Assembly (NCBI GenBank): GCA_003427395.1
Contig: BFEA01000247.1
Location: 976,121-996,984, forward strand
Reading direction: 5' to 3'
DNA: 20,864 bases
DNA from: Chara braunii
Lineage: Eukaryota; Streptophyta; Charophyceae; Charales; Characeae
The position numbers were made by a program, and so were the translations under genes. Shown here piece after piece: positions 7,815 through 16,709 of this stretch (its first letter is position 1; each line of letters begins with the position of its first letter). The notes under the pieces were generated by a model. That model did no database searches and was not told the DNA's origin. It was given only the letters and a program-made list of their open reading frames with translations.

Positions 7815-10692
7815 CCCCTTTTGGGCATGGTATCAGGAGACGAGATAACTGTCGGTACTCACTGGCAGTTTTCTGTGTCAGCTGAGAATAACAAACCTAT
7901 TCGCTTGAGCAAACAGGTCCCTCCTTGAATCGATAGTGCGAAATAGAAGGCCGTTTAGGAAGCTTAGTTTTTACTATCGGGTCTCCGGGTCCGACTATTT
8001 AGTTCTGAACAGGAGCCCTTACCACCCTTGTTTCCCCTCTTGTTTGCACCTAGTTCTAGAGTTAAGGGTCGCTGCGACAAGTAGCTTGGGTCATACATCG
8101 AATGAGGGCATTACTAGCCTGCTGCCTACAATAGCTCATTACTTTACACTCAAGTGATAGGTTGTATGGTGACCCTAAGAAGCTCCTTGGGATGTTTGCA
8201 AGGGCTCAAAACGTTTTGCCTCTTTTATGGTCCATGGCCAATTGGCTAATACTGACTGTCGGAGAAGAGCAGTTCGACAGTGATTAGATCACCTTTGCAG
8301 ACCACGAAACACCTGCTTCGCAGTGAACAATTTCCTGTCGAGGCTCTCAACAATCCGACTGCCAAGCCCTAGCACCTCATCTATGGGGAGGTCCCAGAGT
8401 AATGTTCCTGGAAATCTCTCTCAACGAGATGCACGGCAACAGATCTAGCTCAGGCATCGCACAACTTCTTCTTTTATGACAAATTCTCAGACTCCTCTCA
8501 GAAGATCAGTAATAGTCACAGTCCAAGCAACTATAGTAGTTGACCTTACTCTTGTCATTGAGAAGAGTGAGACTCAAGTTTGAGTCATCGAGGAGTCTTG
8601 CCTAGGATCGAACTAATCACAGGCCCGACTCAGATAACACGACCAAACACCTCTAGCAATAGGCCTCAATCAATTAAAGCTCAAGTACCCTTTTGACTAG
8701 GAAAACAACGAAGAAGAATACTAGATTACACATAAAACTCGCACTGCCGGTATAAGCCCCTTAACCCTCTCACCCTCATTCTAAAAAAAGGGATAACAGT
8801 TACTGCTGATCTCAAATGGTTTTTTCTAAGTGTGTCTCAGTACATTATACCAGAGATCAGCCGTGTACCCCATTGAGTTTAGCTCGTGGTAGACATTACA
8901 TGCTTTCTCATCCCACAAAAGCACGTACCCTTCTAATTACTCACCCGTTGTTCATTGACACACGTGGACATTAAAATTAGAGTACTGTTCAAGAGAGAAA
9001 AAAAAGAAAAGACGAGTGTCGGCGAAAGACAACTAATCTCCATCAAACAGATACTTAGCCAGCAAATAAGCAATCCTCTTTAAGATTAGCTTTCTCCTGC
9101 TCATCAGTTAGTGCCCATAATTGAACCATCAACGAGAGACGTTGCTTCGATACAAGGACAGTTCAGTTCAAACGAATATATATATATATTTAAAATTAAT
9201 ACAAATGTCATTGACAGGGCAGGTATCCAAGTCGGGTAATCAGCAGATGGTAGCACATGGCTAAGAAGCAAAGTGTAGAAAATCGAGATTGATAAGGAAG
9301 TTAATTTCTAGCGATAGAACGTCGTTTCGCGTTCTTGGGCATTATTTCCTTATCCCATTGACAACCAACTTAGAATTACGCGTGAGAACAACAACAGAGG
9401 CTTTGCCAGGGCTCTAACAACTTTCTTCAATCAAGTGTGTTCATTAGCAATCTCCTCAAATGGTGTGACCAATTCGACACTCAGGCATACTTAGTTGTCA
9501 CTCAGTTTAATCCCTTCGGCTTTCACCGCCATCACCGCCGTCGATAAAGGTGACTGGCCCCGCATGAGAAGTTCGAACTTGCATTCTGAAATTATCAGCC
9601 ATTAGATCCCTATAATCCAGCACCGATCACCCGGCTCATCAATCAGCAGCTGGTTCCCGCTACCCAACTCAATAACCTACAGTCTTTCATAGCAAGGATA
9701 CAGGATCACTGCCTGACTACACTCGGATAAGAAAATAATAGAAAGGTCCGCGTTGATCGAGACTCCGCTCGAGATGTAACGAAGAAGACAAATCGATTCA
9801 AAACTTGATCGACGAAGGCGGGAACGAAGAGCCATGCTACAGCTCGGAACACCCTCTTTATGCTATCACATAGAAATGCTCAGGCTATTTGGCCCGTGAT
9901 CACGAGTTTTTAGCATTTTCATTGATTCTGTTCCAACAAGTTTTATTGCACTCCCGGGCGTATTAACGCTGATAAGGAGGACTAGTTCCAGAGGGTTTTC
10001 ACACTCTCTTACTCGTGACAACTATCGACAGCCACCTTATACAGTCTCATAACTCACGAGATCAAAATAGTTGCACTTCCCGATAGCACCTCGGATCACC
10101 ATCCAGATGTCGAAAATGGAAAGTAAACACAGGCTAAACAGTGCTCATACCCAGTAGTCGTGATCCGCTTGCATGTACTTCACGTGGGGCTCACCAGTTG
10201 ACAATCCCCTACTGCTTCAAATGTTCTGACGACGCCTGAAGGAGCAAGATGGAAGATTATTTTGGGGCTCTACATTGAGAATGACACACCAATCATGTCA
10301 GTGGCCGACCGCCCATCGCCATCACGCAACCTCAGAACACCTGGCGAGTTCCAAGTAGAACAGAACTTAGTAGTCAAAACTCAGCGAAGAGACTGTCGTG
10401 TCACCCAGCCAAACGCCGCGCGTGCCCCGTGACAAGAATGGTCACAACCAAGTCACCCGAAAAGTATCGCACGCACAGGTTTAGTCACGACTCGACCCTA
10501 GGGCAAGATAGTCCAGCCCCTCTTCTCCGCGTACTCAACCACTCCATGCTCCGCTTCCCCAGAGAAAAACAGTTGACGTCATTCGCACCTTTCAAGCTCG
10601 CTCTCGCTCTCTCCCAGTCTCCCCTTCCGTTGACTTCCCCTCACTATCGCAGGCCCTGCCACGTGCAACTCGTGCCCGCTCGTCCCGATCAC
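7815..10692. other. ~2.9 kb with no recognisable gene
   Basis: No long or protein-like frame was recognised in either strand. A frame at 7936-8157 on the plus strand is short and featureless. A TGGTATCAG word at 7828-7836, preceded by CA, resembles the start of a plant retrotransposon primer-binding site, but nothing retroelement-like follows. A short AT run lies at about 9176-9190. The rest is moderate-GC unique-looking sequence. Confidence 0.6.
9176..9190. repeat. Short (AT)n run
   Basis: About 15 bases of alternating A and T within otherwise unique sequence. Confidence 0.85.
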
Positions 10693-11386
10693 TCACACAC
10701 CCTTTCCTTTTTCTCCCGTTTTTCCTGTCCCATGTCCTCTGGGACTCCACTGCCGCGAGCTGGCCTCGGGCCCACCTTCTACAGGTCGTGCCAGCGGGTG
10801 GTTCTTACGGGCATGGCCCGGCCTGTTCCAAGACTGAAGGTCCATCTCCCGGTCTCCTGCCTCGCTCATCTCGCTCTCCCCGCCTAAATCCCGGTCCAGA
10901 TGGGCCTGTTCCCTTGTCCGTTGTGTCCATCGAGGTCTCGGTCGCATGATACGAGATCGTTACTTGCATCCTTGCTGTCACTCCGTCCCTCCTGCAGCGC
11001 CTCTCCGCACGCTTTGCCTCCGTGATCGCGTCCTGCAGTTTTGGGTTAGTCCGCATTTCCACCTCCTTAGCCCCCTCCACGTTAATTTTTTATCTCAGTT
11101 CATCTCCTCCATCGTAGTTAAGTATTACCGTGATCCAAGGCCCTTCCCCAGACATGGGTTTCCACCGAGCCTGCTGGTACCAGTAACCGGGTCTATATCC
11201 ATGCAACGCCATCGCCAGACTTAGCTCAACAGACACTGCACCAGCCCCGCCTACTGATTCGAATAGCCAGTACCAACTACTAGGTGCACGAGCAGGGGCA
11301 CACATGCGGATTTGCACGCCCACTTCGCCACTCTGTTCGCTCCTCGTAACTCGACCGCGATCGTATAACGAGACCGTCTGTGTCAA
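10693..11386 (-). pseudogene. Possible degraded coding region, family unknown
   Basis: Two minus-strand segments look more protein-like than chance. 11090-11386 contains ARAPSSWYWLFESVGGAG and YRPGYWYQQARWKPMSGEGP. 10805-11080, in another frame, contains a charged helix-like stretch, AKEVEMRTNPKLQDAITEAK, followed by basic and Gly-rich sequence. A frame change near 11085 would join them. The order, a Trp/Tyr-rich part then a helix then a Gly/Arg-rich tail, is loosely Gag-like, but I see no zinc knuckle or other diagnostic motif. The complementary plus frame (10429-10887) is Pro/Leu/Ser-rich and probably its shadow. Low confidence. Confidence 0.3.
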
Positions 11387-11965
11387 GTAGTAAAAGGCAC
11401 TTTCCTCTCTCCTCTTATAGGATCGCTATCTATCGCGCCCCCATACTCAGAATAAAGAGCCCAGATATTTCTCATGGCTCTGTGCTTCTAATCGACTAAG
11501 TTTTCAAATCAAATTGAATAAAATAAACAGAAAAAAAAAAGATAAACAAAACAAAAGAAAAGAAGAAGGAAAGACGAATGACATGACATCAACGGTCATA
11601 TCACCAGCTTCTTCTTAGACTTAAAAGCGACCTGCAATCACGACGCGGAGGTCCCATAACGGGATACGGACGGACGCCCGTCCCTCTCTAAAATCTGCAG
11701 TCGGCTTACCACTATTGGATACCCGCATCCGATGGTAAGGAGGGGGCTTATGACCCTCTTCGGGGGTGATAAGCCTCCTACTGAAGCGGTCGCGGGTTGC
11801 CCCTCTTTTGGGGTTCCACCACGCGGCGCCGGATCGAACCTCCCAACCACCGTACGAAAATGAGTCCAAATCAGTCTGGGCCACAGACTGTAAGCCTCGC
11901 TCGAAATTCGAACCGTTTGCCTTCCCTCGAAGCGACAAAGGGAAGAAAATCAGAAAAAGACCCGG
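11387..11965. other. Non-coding, A-rich then GC-rich
   Basis: 11500-11580 is A-rich. 11640-11860 is GC-rich with several small hairpins, including one around 11739-11778 with a TTCG loop. Frames on both strands are short or shaped by the adjacent AAT repeat. Nothing recognised. Confidence 0.5.
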
Positions 11966-12012
11966 TAATAACAATAATAACAATAGTAATAATAATAATA
12001 TTAATAATAATA
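11966..12012. repeat. (AAT)n microsatellite, imperfect
   Basis: Run of TAA/AAT trinucleotides with C and G interruptions, about 47 bases. It produces poly-Asn or poly-Leu/Ile frames, which explains the long frames on both strands at 11621-12287. Confidence 0.93.
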
Positions 12013-12728
12013 CCAAAGAAAGAAAAGAAAACGTGGTGCCTCAGTTCTCTCTTGTACCCTCGAACACAGTTACTGGGGTCCAGCACTTGGTCCAGGCGTC
12101 CGCACGGGTTATCGCTACCACATCCCCGTACCTGGTCCGGATCGCAACCACCAGCACCAGACAGTCCCGTCCCTTCGACTCCGAGCAGGCCGGGCTATCC
12201 GACGGCGACCGCGACTGGGAAATTAGACCGTCGGCCAACCCCGAATTAAAGCAAGAACTTAGGTCCTCGGATAGACTTGACAGTTAGTTTTTATTTTTCT
12301 TCTCCCATATTTTCTTTCCTTTTACTTCCCTCTCCTTGGTCCTTTTTCTATCAGACAACAACATCTATCGGGCGCACCTAACCCATAACCTGGTTAGGGC
12401 GTGATCGGCGCGCAGTAGAAATGGCAGCGTTAGTCTTTTCAACTTCGCGTCCCAGGGCGAGCCCGGCGGCTACCGTGGCCACAGGTCGGTAGTGCTCTGC
12501 TATACAGCAGGGCACCGAGCCTTCGCGGACCAATGGAAAGCCTTGTGGCGCACCCTTTTTGCAGAGGGCAGGCACCAACAGGGTCGGTCCACGTCAGGGT
12601 ACGACCTGGGTACCAAGGATCATGAGTCGGGAACATACCCATAGGCCGCGGCATCGGAGCAAGTGGCCGATACTAGGCAGGGACTCGGTACTCGGAGGAG
12701 GGTTGGGACACCGCGCCCTCCGACACCA
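12013..12728. other. Non-coding GC-rich stretch
   Basis: No frame resembles a known protein. Small hairpins include TGCTCTGCT/AGCAGGGCA at 12493-12514 (9 bp with one G-T pair) and CCTAACC/GGTTAGG at 12377-12398. Their number is compatible with chance. Confidence 0.5.
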
Positions 12729-12943
12729 CGAGCCCCTACGACAGGATAGGGCCTACGTGAGGCACGACTTACCTCCACCTTACGGGAGTTGTTACATCCC
12801 TTCGGTGGGCGTATCCCCGCCGAGCTACCAGTCCACAGTACGAAAGTTGATTAGTTGCAATCGCAGAGGTGGACCAGCCGAGGGCATTTCTCGTTCGCTC
12901 TAGCATAGGGGGTACATGCGGTAATACGCCTCAATCGGACCCG
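12729..12943 (+). repeat. ~215-bp dispersed repeat, copy B (plus)
   Basis: Second copy of the repeat at 2156-2368, in opposite orientation and about 10.4 kb away. Similarity begins at CCCCTA.GACAGGATAGGG and ends at AATCGGACCCG; flanking sequence on both sides differs, so these look like the element's edges or the limits of a shared fragment. A plus-strand frame ends within it at the same relative stop codon as in copy A. Confidence 0.85.
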
Positions 12944-14361
12944 CACATGAACCGTCAATTTGGGGGGTTGAAGTCCCAAGCACGACCCGTCGACGGTCGA
13001 CTAGGACGCATCCCACGCACCACGCGTACACCACTCTAAGAACATAAAAAATAAGACACACACCCACACACATCGAAACAACACGACAACACTCTTAGTC
13101 CCTTAGTAACCATCTCATAACCTTCCGATGCGGAAATTGGATAAGCATCGCGCGCGAGACTCAGTATAAAACCGCGCGGGCGCAGCACCTACTCATATCG
13201 ACTACCAATGCAAACGTACGCAAGCAGTCGCAATGATGACGTACTATGTAGTACCCATACTCATGCGATCCTCGTTAATCTCGAGGGTCGCGTTCGACAC
13301 TCAAGTGTCGGCTAACACGCGCCTTGAGGGATTGATCTCTCAACGCTGGACAACCACCAAGTGCGGTTGAAAACCACACCCTCTTGTGCACCCTGCGGGG
13401 AGTGGGTGGTACACAGGTTCATACCTGTGGTGGCAATCGTCTCTTATCGCCCTGGAGACCAACTCCATCATCTAGGGTCTGGAGAGAAGTCAAGGGGTTT
13501 GACTTTGACGGTTGCTACGGACTACAACGTCCAACTATAGAACTCTAAAAAGTAAAGCATAAAAGGGGGTCTCCCTTTTCTCTCAAAAACATAATCTGTT
13601 TAGCCCTTACGCACGGTCGCAGTAGGTCGTGCGAAACTCTCAAAACATATGTATTTACATATATATATATAAGGGTTATTAATATAGGACGATCACTTCT
13701 CACAGTCAGTGTGAGACTCCTCTCACCCATATATGTATGTAATCGCAGGCAGTCGCATCCAGAGTCCGAACCACAAACATACATGCAATCACATCAAAGA
13801 TTCAACAAAAGTCCATGCAATACACGGGGTCAACTCCAACCATTCTCTACGCCCATACCCCTTGCTTTAGTCATACAAACCTCACCCTTATGCAACTCCT
13901 CAAATAAACTACTCAATATTTTTCTTTAAATGGCCATTCAAATAAAGTCCGGGCGAAAACACAACAAAACAATTCAAACCACAGGGTTAAAGCCTTTAGG
14001 TTGAGTGACAAGAGTGAATAAGAGTTGAATCGTAAACCAACGAATCGGCAACCGACCTGTTATCAGTGATAATAGAAGATGATCCTCGTAGAATCAAGCT
14101 GAAACTAGTCCAACTCCTGAATCAAACGGTCAAGAGGACCTGTAACACAAGACAAGTCAATCCCCAGGCTAGATCTATAAGTCCTTCGAGAATAATCCCC
14201 ATATCACGATCTCACTCAAAATGTTCCTAATTGACTAAGTCTGAATCTACTGCTAAGCGGTGCCCAAAGCAAAGTTAAACCCTGGCATAATCTTCCCTAC
14301 ACAGGGTGGATTGCCAAAAATCGTCACTTGTCAAAATATAACCCATCTCTTTTAACCTAAG
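12944..14361. other. Gene-free stretch with many small palindromes
   Basis: No protein-like frame. Several compact inverted repeats lie at 13290-13535: CGACACT/AGTGTCG at 13295-13310, CACAGGT/ACCTGTG at 13412-13429 and AAGTCAA/TTGACTT at 13487-13505. A short AT run occurs at 13659-13672. From about 13950 composition becomes AT-richer, leading into the tandem repeats. Confidence 0.5.
13659..13672. repeat. Short (AT)n run
   Basis: Alternating AT of about 14 bases. Confidence 0.85.
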
Positions 14362-14728
14362 AAAATTTCAGCAGTGCTTCTCGTAGGAAAAGTGTCTTTC
14401 CAAAATTTGTATCAGCCCGAACATGAAGACAGAAATAGTCTTTGTCTTTCCCAAGTCCAATTTTGTCCTACTTCCTGAATTAGCAAAAATTTGGGCAGCA
14501 TTCCCTTTAGAAAATGAGACTTTTCAACTTTTTACTAAGCCATATTTGAACTTTAGACAAGTTGAACTTTGAAAGGCCAAAAATTGACGAACTCCTTGGA
14601 TTTGTAAAAATTTCGGCAGCGCTTCCCGTAGAGAAAGTAACTTACCAAAATTTATACAAATCCAAGTATAACAAAAGATCCCAGAAAATGCAAAAATTGA
14701 TCTAAGTAAAATAAACTTAGTTCATAAA
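14362..14728. repeat. ~122-bp tandem repeat, three degenerate copies
   Basis: Copies begin at about 14362, 14485 and 14606. Each starts with AAAATTT, then a core of the form GGCAGC.(C/T)TTCC(C/G).TAG, then A-rich sequence with GA(A/G)AA(A/G)TG and a second AAATTT-like word in copies one and three. Similarity falls off towards the ends. From memory, AAAATTT.GGCAGC-type words occur in plant non-coding repeats, but I cannot verify that here. Confidence 0.75.
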
Positions 14729-14946
14729 ATGCAGAAATTGAAACTAACTCTCATGGCTCTAGCACGTGGCGAGCAAGTAAAGCAATTACCTACCAACTGA
14801 AACTCAGATTAGAGTAGTAGTCGCACTCACATGCAGGCCAAACCACAAAGGTAAGTACTTCTCACCATCCCAAGTAAACCATAACAACAATAGTTTATGA
14901 TTTTTCAATGATTTAACCTTTTATACCAGCTTACATAAGGCATAAG

Positions 14947-14975
14947 GTCAGGACACCCAAACTTATGGAATGAAC
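14947..14975. repeat. AACTTA stem-loop 1 (decayed arms)
   Basis: Core CCCAAACTTATGGAA with inner CCA/TGG pairing. The outer arms GTCA and TGAAC pair poorly, so the copy is recognised mainly by its core. Confidence 0.65.
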
Positions 14976-14996
14976 TTTACCTTAGCGAGACCTAAA

Positions 14997-15026
14997 GTCA
15001 GACCACCCAAACTTATGGAATGAGTC
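14997..15026. repeat. AACTTA stem-loop 2 (weak arms)
   Basis: Same CCCAAACTTATGGAA core as copy 1. Outer arms GACCA and TGAGTC pair only with a bulge. Confidence 0.7.
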
Positions 15027-15266
15027 AAACTTAGCCAAAGTATATACAAACACAGGGCACAAAAACTTTTCTCTTCTTTAGGCATATGACTAGGTCATCC
15101 TAATCGCCCTGAACTGTTTAAATAGCCAAGTTATATACACATCTCTGAACGTAATCTTCAAAGTGGGCGTAGGACTGAGTCACTCATCTTAGAAACAATG
15201 CTCAGCCGGACCATGTTACCTTCAGTTATACTTTTAGTTATACTCTCTTCAGATTGTGATAAACTA

Positions 15267-15303
15267 TAGTCAGACCACCTAAACTTATAGAATAGTCCGA
15301 CTA
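15267..15303. repeat. AACTTA stem-loop 3
   Basis: Left arm TAGTCAGACCA (15267-15277) pairs with right arm TAGTCCGACTA (15293-15303) at 9 of 11 positions. Inner CTA/TAG pair closes the AACTTA loop. Confidence 0.85.
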
Positions 15304-15376
15304 GCCTGTTCTTAAGTAACATTAATAATAAAACATAGTCAAATTATAACCTTTGGTCCCAACATGTGCGGGCTTT

Positions 15377-15413
15377 GAGTCAGACCATCTGAACTTACAG
15401 AACAATCTGACTC
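15377..15413. repeat. AACTTA stem-loop 4
   Basis: Left arm GAGTCAGA (15377-15384) is perfectly complementary to TCTGACTC (15406-15413). Inner pair is CTG/CAG. Confidence 0.88.
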
Positions 15414-15458
15414 TCTGCCTGATTCGTTCCTCTCTGATCCAATCCTGTGCGTGGCATT

Positions 15459-15494
15459 GGGCTAGACCACCTGAACTTACAGAACGACCTGCCC
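15459..15494. repeat. AACTTA stem-loop 5 (partial arms)
   Basis: GGGC at 15459-15462 pairs with GCCC at 15491-15494; the middle of the stem pairs only in part. Inner pair is CTG/CAG. Confidence 0.75.
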
Positions 15495-15533
15495 TATGTG
15501 AAGTTCATTTTCTCATAATAAAATAGGAAGAGG

Positions 15534-15564
15534 CTGAGTCATCTAAACTTATAGAATGACTCAG
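15534..15564. repeat. AACTTA stem-loop 6
   Basis: CTGAGTCAT (15534-15542) is perfectly complementary to ATGACTCAG (15556-15564). Inner CTA/TAG pair closes the loop. Confidence 0.92.
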
Positions 15565-15617
15565 ACCTCCTCGTTCAGAACCAAATAAACAGAGGCGACC
15601 CCAAAATAACCAAGGCA

Positions 15618-15651
15618 ACCAAGACACCTGAACTTACAGAATGCACTTGGT
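15618..15651. repeat. AACTTA stem-loop 7
   Basis: ACCAAG (15618-15623) pairs with CTTGGT (15646-15651). Inner pair is CTG/CAG. Confidence 0.85.
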
Positions 15652-15693
15652 CCCTGAAAAAGTCAACCACAATTAACCCTCGCAAGTCAGAGC

Positions 15694-15728
15694 AACCAGA
15701 TCACCTAAACTTATAGAATGATCTGGTT
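15694..15728. repeat. AACTTA stem-loop 8
   Basis: AACCAGATCA (15694-15703) is perfectly complementary over 10 bp to TGATCTGGTT (15719-15728). Inner CTA/TAG pair closes the loop. This is the best preserved copy. Confidence 0.95.
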
Positions 15729-15748
15729 CTCAAAGCAATCTCATAGCA

Positions 15749-15781
15749 CTGGGTCTCCCCAAACTTATGGGGACCTCCCAG
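15749..15781. repeat. AACTTA stem-loop 9 (CCCC/GGGG type)
   Basis: CTGGG (15749-15753) pairs with CCCAG (15777-15781), and TCCCC (15756-15760) pairs with GGGGA (15769-15773). Inner A/T closes the loop. Confidence 0.92.
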
Positions 15782-15787
15782 CCTCCA

Positions 15788-15829
15788 GAGCAATCAGACC
15801 ATATAAACTTATAGAATGGTCTGACGCTC
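15788..15829. repeat. AACTTA stem-loop 10
   Basis: TCAGACCAT (15794-15802) is perfectly complementary to ATGGTCTGA (15816-15824). Outer GAGC/GCTC extends the stem to the ends of the segment. Confidence 0.94.
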
Positions 15830-15854
15830 CACACAATCCAAAATAAACAAAGCA

Positions 15855-15887
15855 CTGGGTCTCCCCGAACTTATGGGGACTTCCCAG
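15855..15887. repeat. AACTTA stem-loop 11 (CCCC/GGGG type)
   Basis: Nearly identical to copy 9: CTGGGTCTCCCC on the left and GGGGACTTCCCAG on the right. One loop-closing base is changed so that it forms a G-T wobble instead of A-T. Confidence 0.92.
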
Positions 15888-16144
15888 CCTTAATGACCCA
15901 GTCAAACCCCTGGCAAACACTGCTTCTCATCCTGCCATTTCCCAGATGCAATCTTTTTAAGCAGTCTGCTTTCACACAATCAACAAAAGATGAAACTGAG
16001 ATTGCACACATATTTCTTTACTTAATCTAGTTTTATCCTGAAAGTCAAAAGTCAAAGTAGGATACATGCAACATACTCAGTCAAAACACAATAGAAAGTA
16101 CAAATAAGGTTACAATCTGGGCTTATAGAGGGGAAGCAATAGTT

Positions 16145-16601
16145 ACCTTTCAATTCCCTGCCTCCAGAACTCCTCCTTAGTTCCGGCAGAGCTCCCACAA
16201 TCGGTGGGGTAACCTCCCACGTAGGCCTTGCTGCGGTCCTACGGGTTGCAATCCCGCCTGACGCCTTCCTCTCAGAACCAATAGACTAGATGTAGAGTCA
16301 GAAGGGCAGAAGAAAAGAAACATTAAATCTCTCAGATCCAGGAGAGGTGCACTCAAACTTGCGGGAGAGGGCCTTGTTTCCTTAACTCGCTTGAGGTCCC
16401 CGTAATGGAGGCCAAATCGCGCAGTAGCCTGGTCAACTGAAGCCAAGCCACCAACCGTTGACTCGCTGATGCCCCTTCAACTCGCAACGATATCCCCGTC
16501 GCATAATTTGGCCACTCCTCCTTAGTCACGGTGCCTCCACCTCGACTAAGACCCCGGCGCCCAGCTTTGGGAAAAACACGTTCCGATAGGGCCCCTCCCA
16601 T
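16145..16601 (-). pseudogene. Minus-strand coding traces with a duplicated ACTAAGGAGGAGT segment
   Basis: Minus-strand translation gives protein-like pieces in different frames: GGGTVTKEEWPNYATGISL near 16500-16560, VAWLQLTRLLRDLASITG in the same frame, and SAGTKEEFWRQGIER near 16147-16192. The two TKEE pieces share the DNA word ACTAAGGAGGAGT about 346 bp apart. After the second piece the minus strand reads GAAAG then GTAACT, a possible splice donor, with the stem-loop array lying downstream. No family recognised and no intact frame. It could be an old retroelement or gene fragment. Confidence 0.35.
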
Positions 16602-16676
16602 TCTCCTTGGCCTTTACTTGTAGGGGAAATGATAGCCCGGCAAGACCCAATCAAGCGCAATGCGCATAACGAACAT

Positions 16677-16709
16677 GCGCAGCTACAAGCCTCAGGCGCA
16701 GCTACAAGC
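16677..16709. repeat. Two-copy 19-bp tandem repeat
   Basis: GCGCAGCTACAAGC occurs at 16677-16690 and again at 16696-16709. This is a simple local duplication in otherwise unremarkable sequence. Confidence 0.85.

Larger units (their letters stand above)
14947..15887. repeat. Array of eleven AACTTA-core stem-loops with different arms
   Basis: Eleven copies of the core (A/G)AACTTA(T/C) occur in 940 bases. Each is flanked by left and right arms that differ from copy to copy but in most copies are complementary within the copy: AACCAGATCA/TGATCTGGTT, CTGAGTCAT/ATGACTCAG, TCAGACCAT/ATGGTCTGA, GAGTCAGA/TCTGACTC, ACCAAG/CTTGGT. The bases next to the core also covary (CTA..TAG, CTG..CAG, CCA..TGG), giving an inner 3-bp stem and a hexaloop AACTTA. 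Spacing between cores is about 44-112 bp, apart from a 266-bp gap between copies 2 and 3. No coding frame crosses the array. Structure could form in DNA (cruciform) or in RNA from either strand (loop TAAGTT on the minus strand). Function unknown; family not recognised. Confidence 0.9.

Noticed and set aside
11826-11845. Box-B-like GGTTCGATCC on the minus strand
   Set aside because: No T-stem pairing, box A or acceptor stem at the right distances for a tRNA gene.
11621-12287. Poly-Leu and poly-Asn frames on both strands
   Set aside because: Produced by the AAT microsatellite and GC-rich flanks.
12377-13535. Many 6-9 bp hairpins suggesting a structured RNA
   Set aside because: Perfect 6-7 bp hairpins with short loops are expected dozens of times in this length. 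Unlike the 15-kb array they share no common core or spacing.
14947-15887. Reading the regularly spaced array as CRISPR
   Set aside because: The constant part is only ~6-15 bases, spacing is irregular, the variable parts are self-complementary arms and not unique spacers, and the context is eukaryotic.
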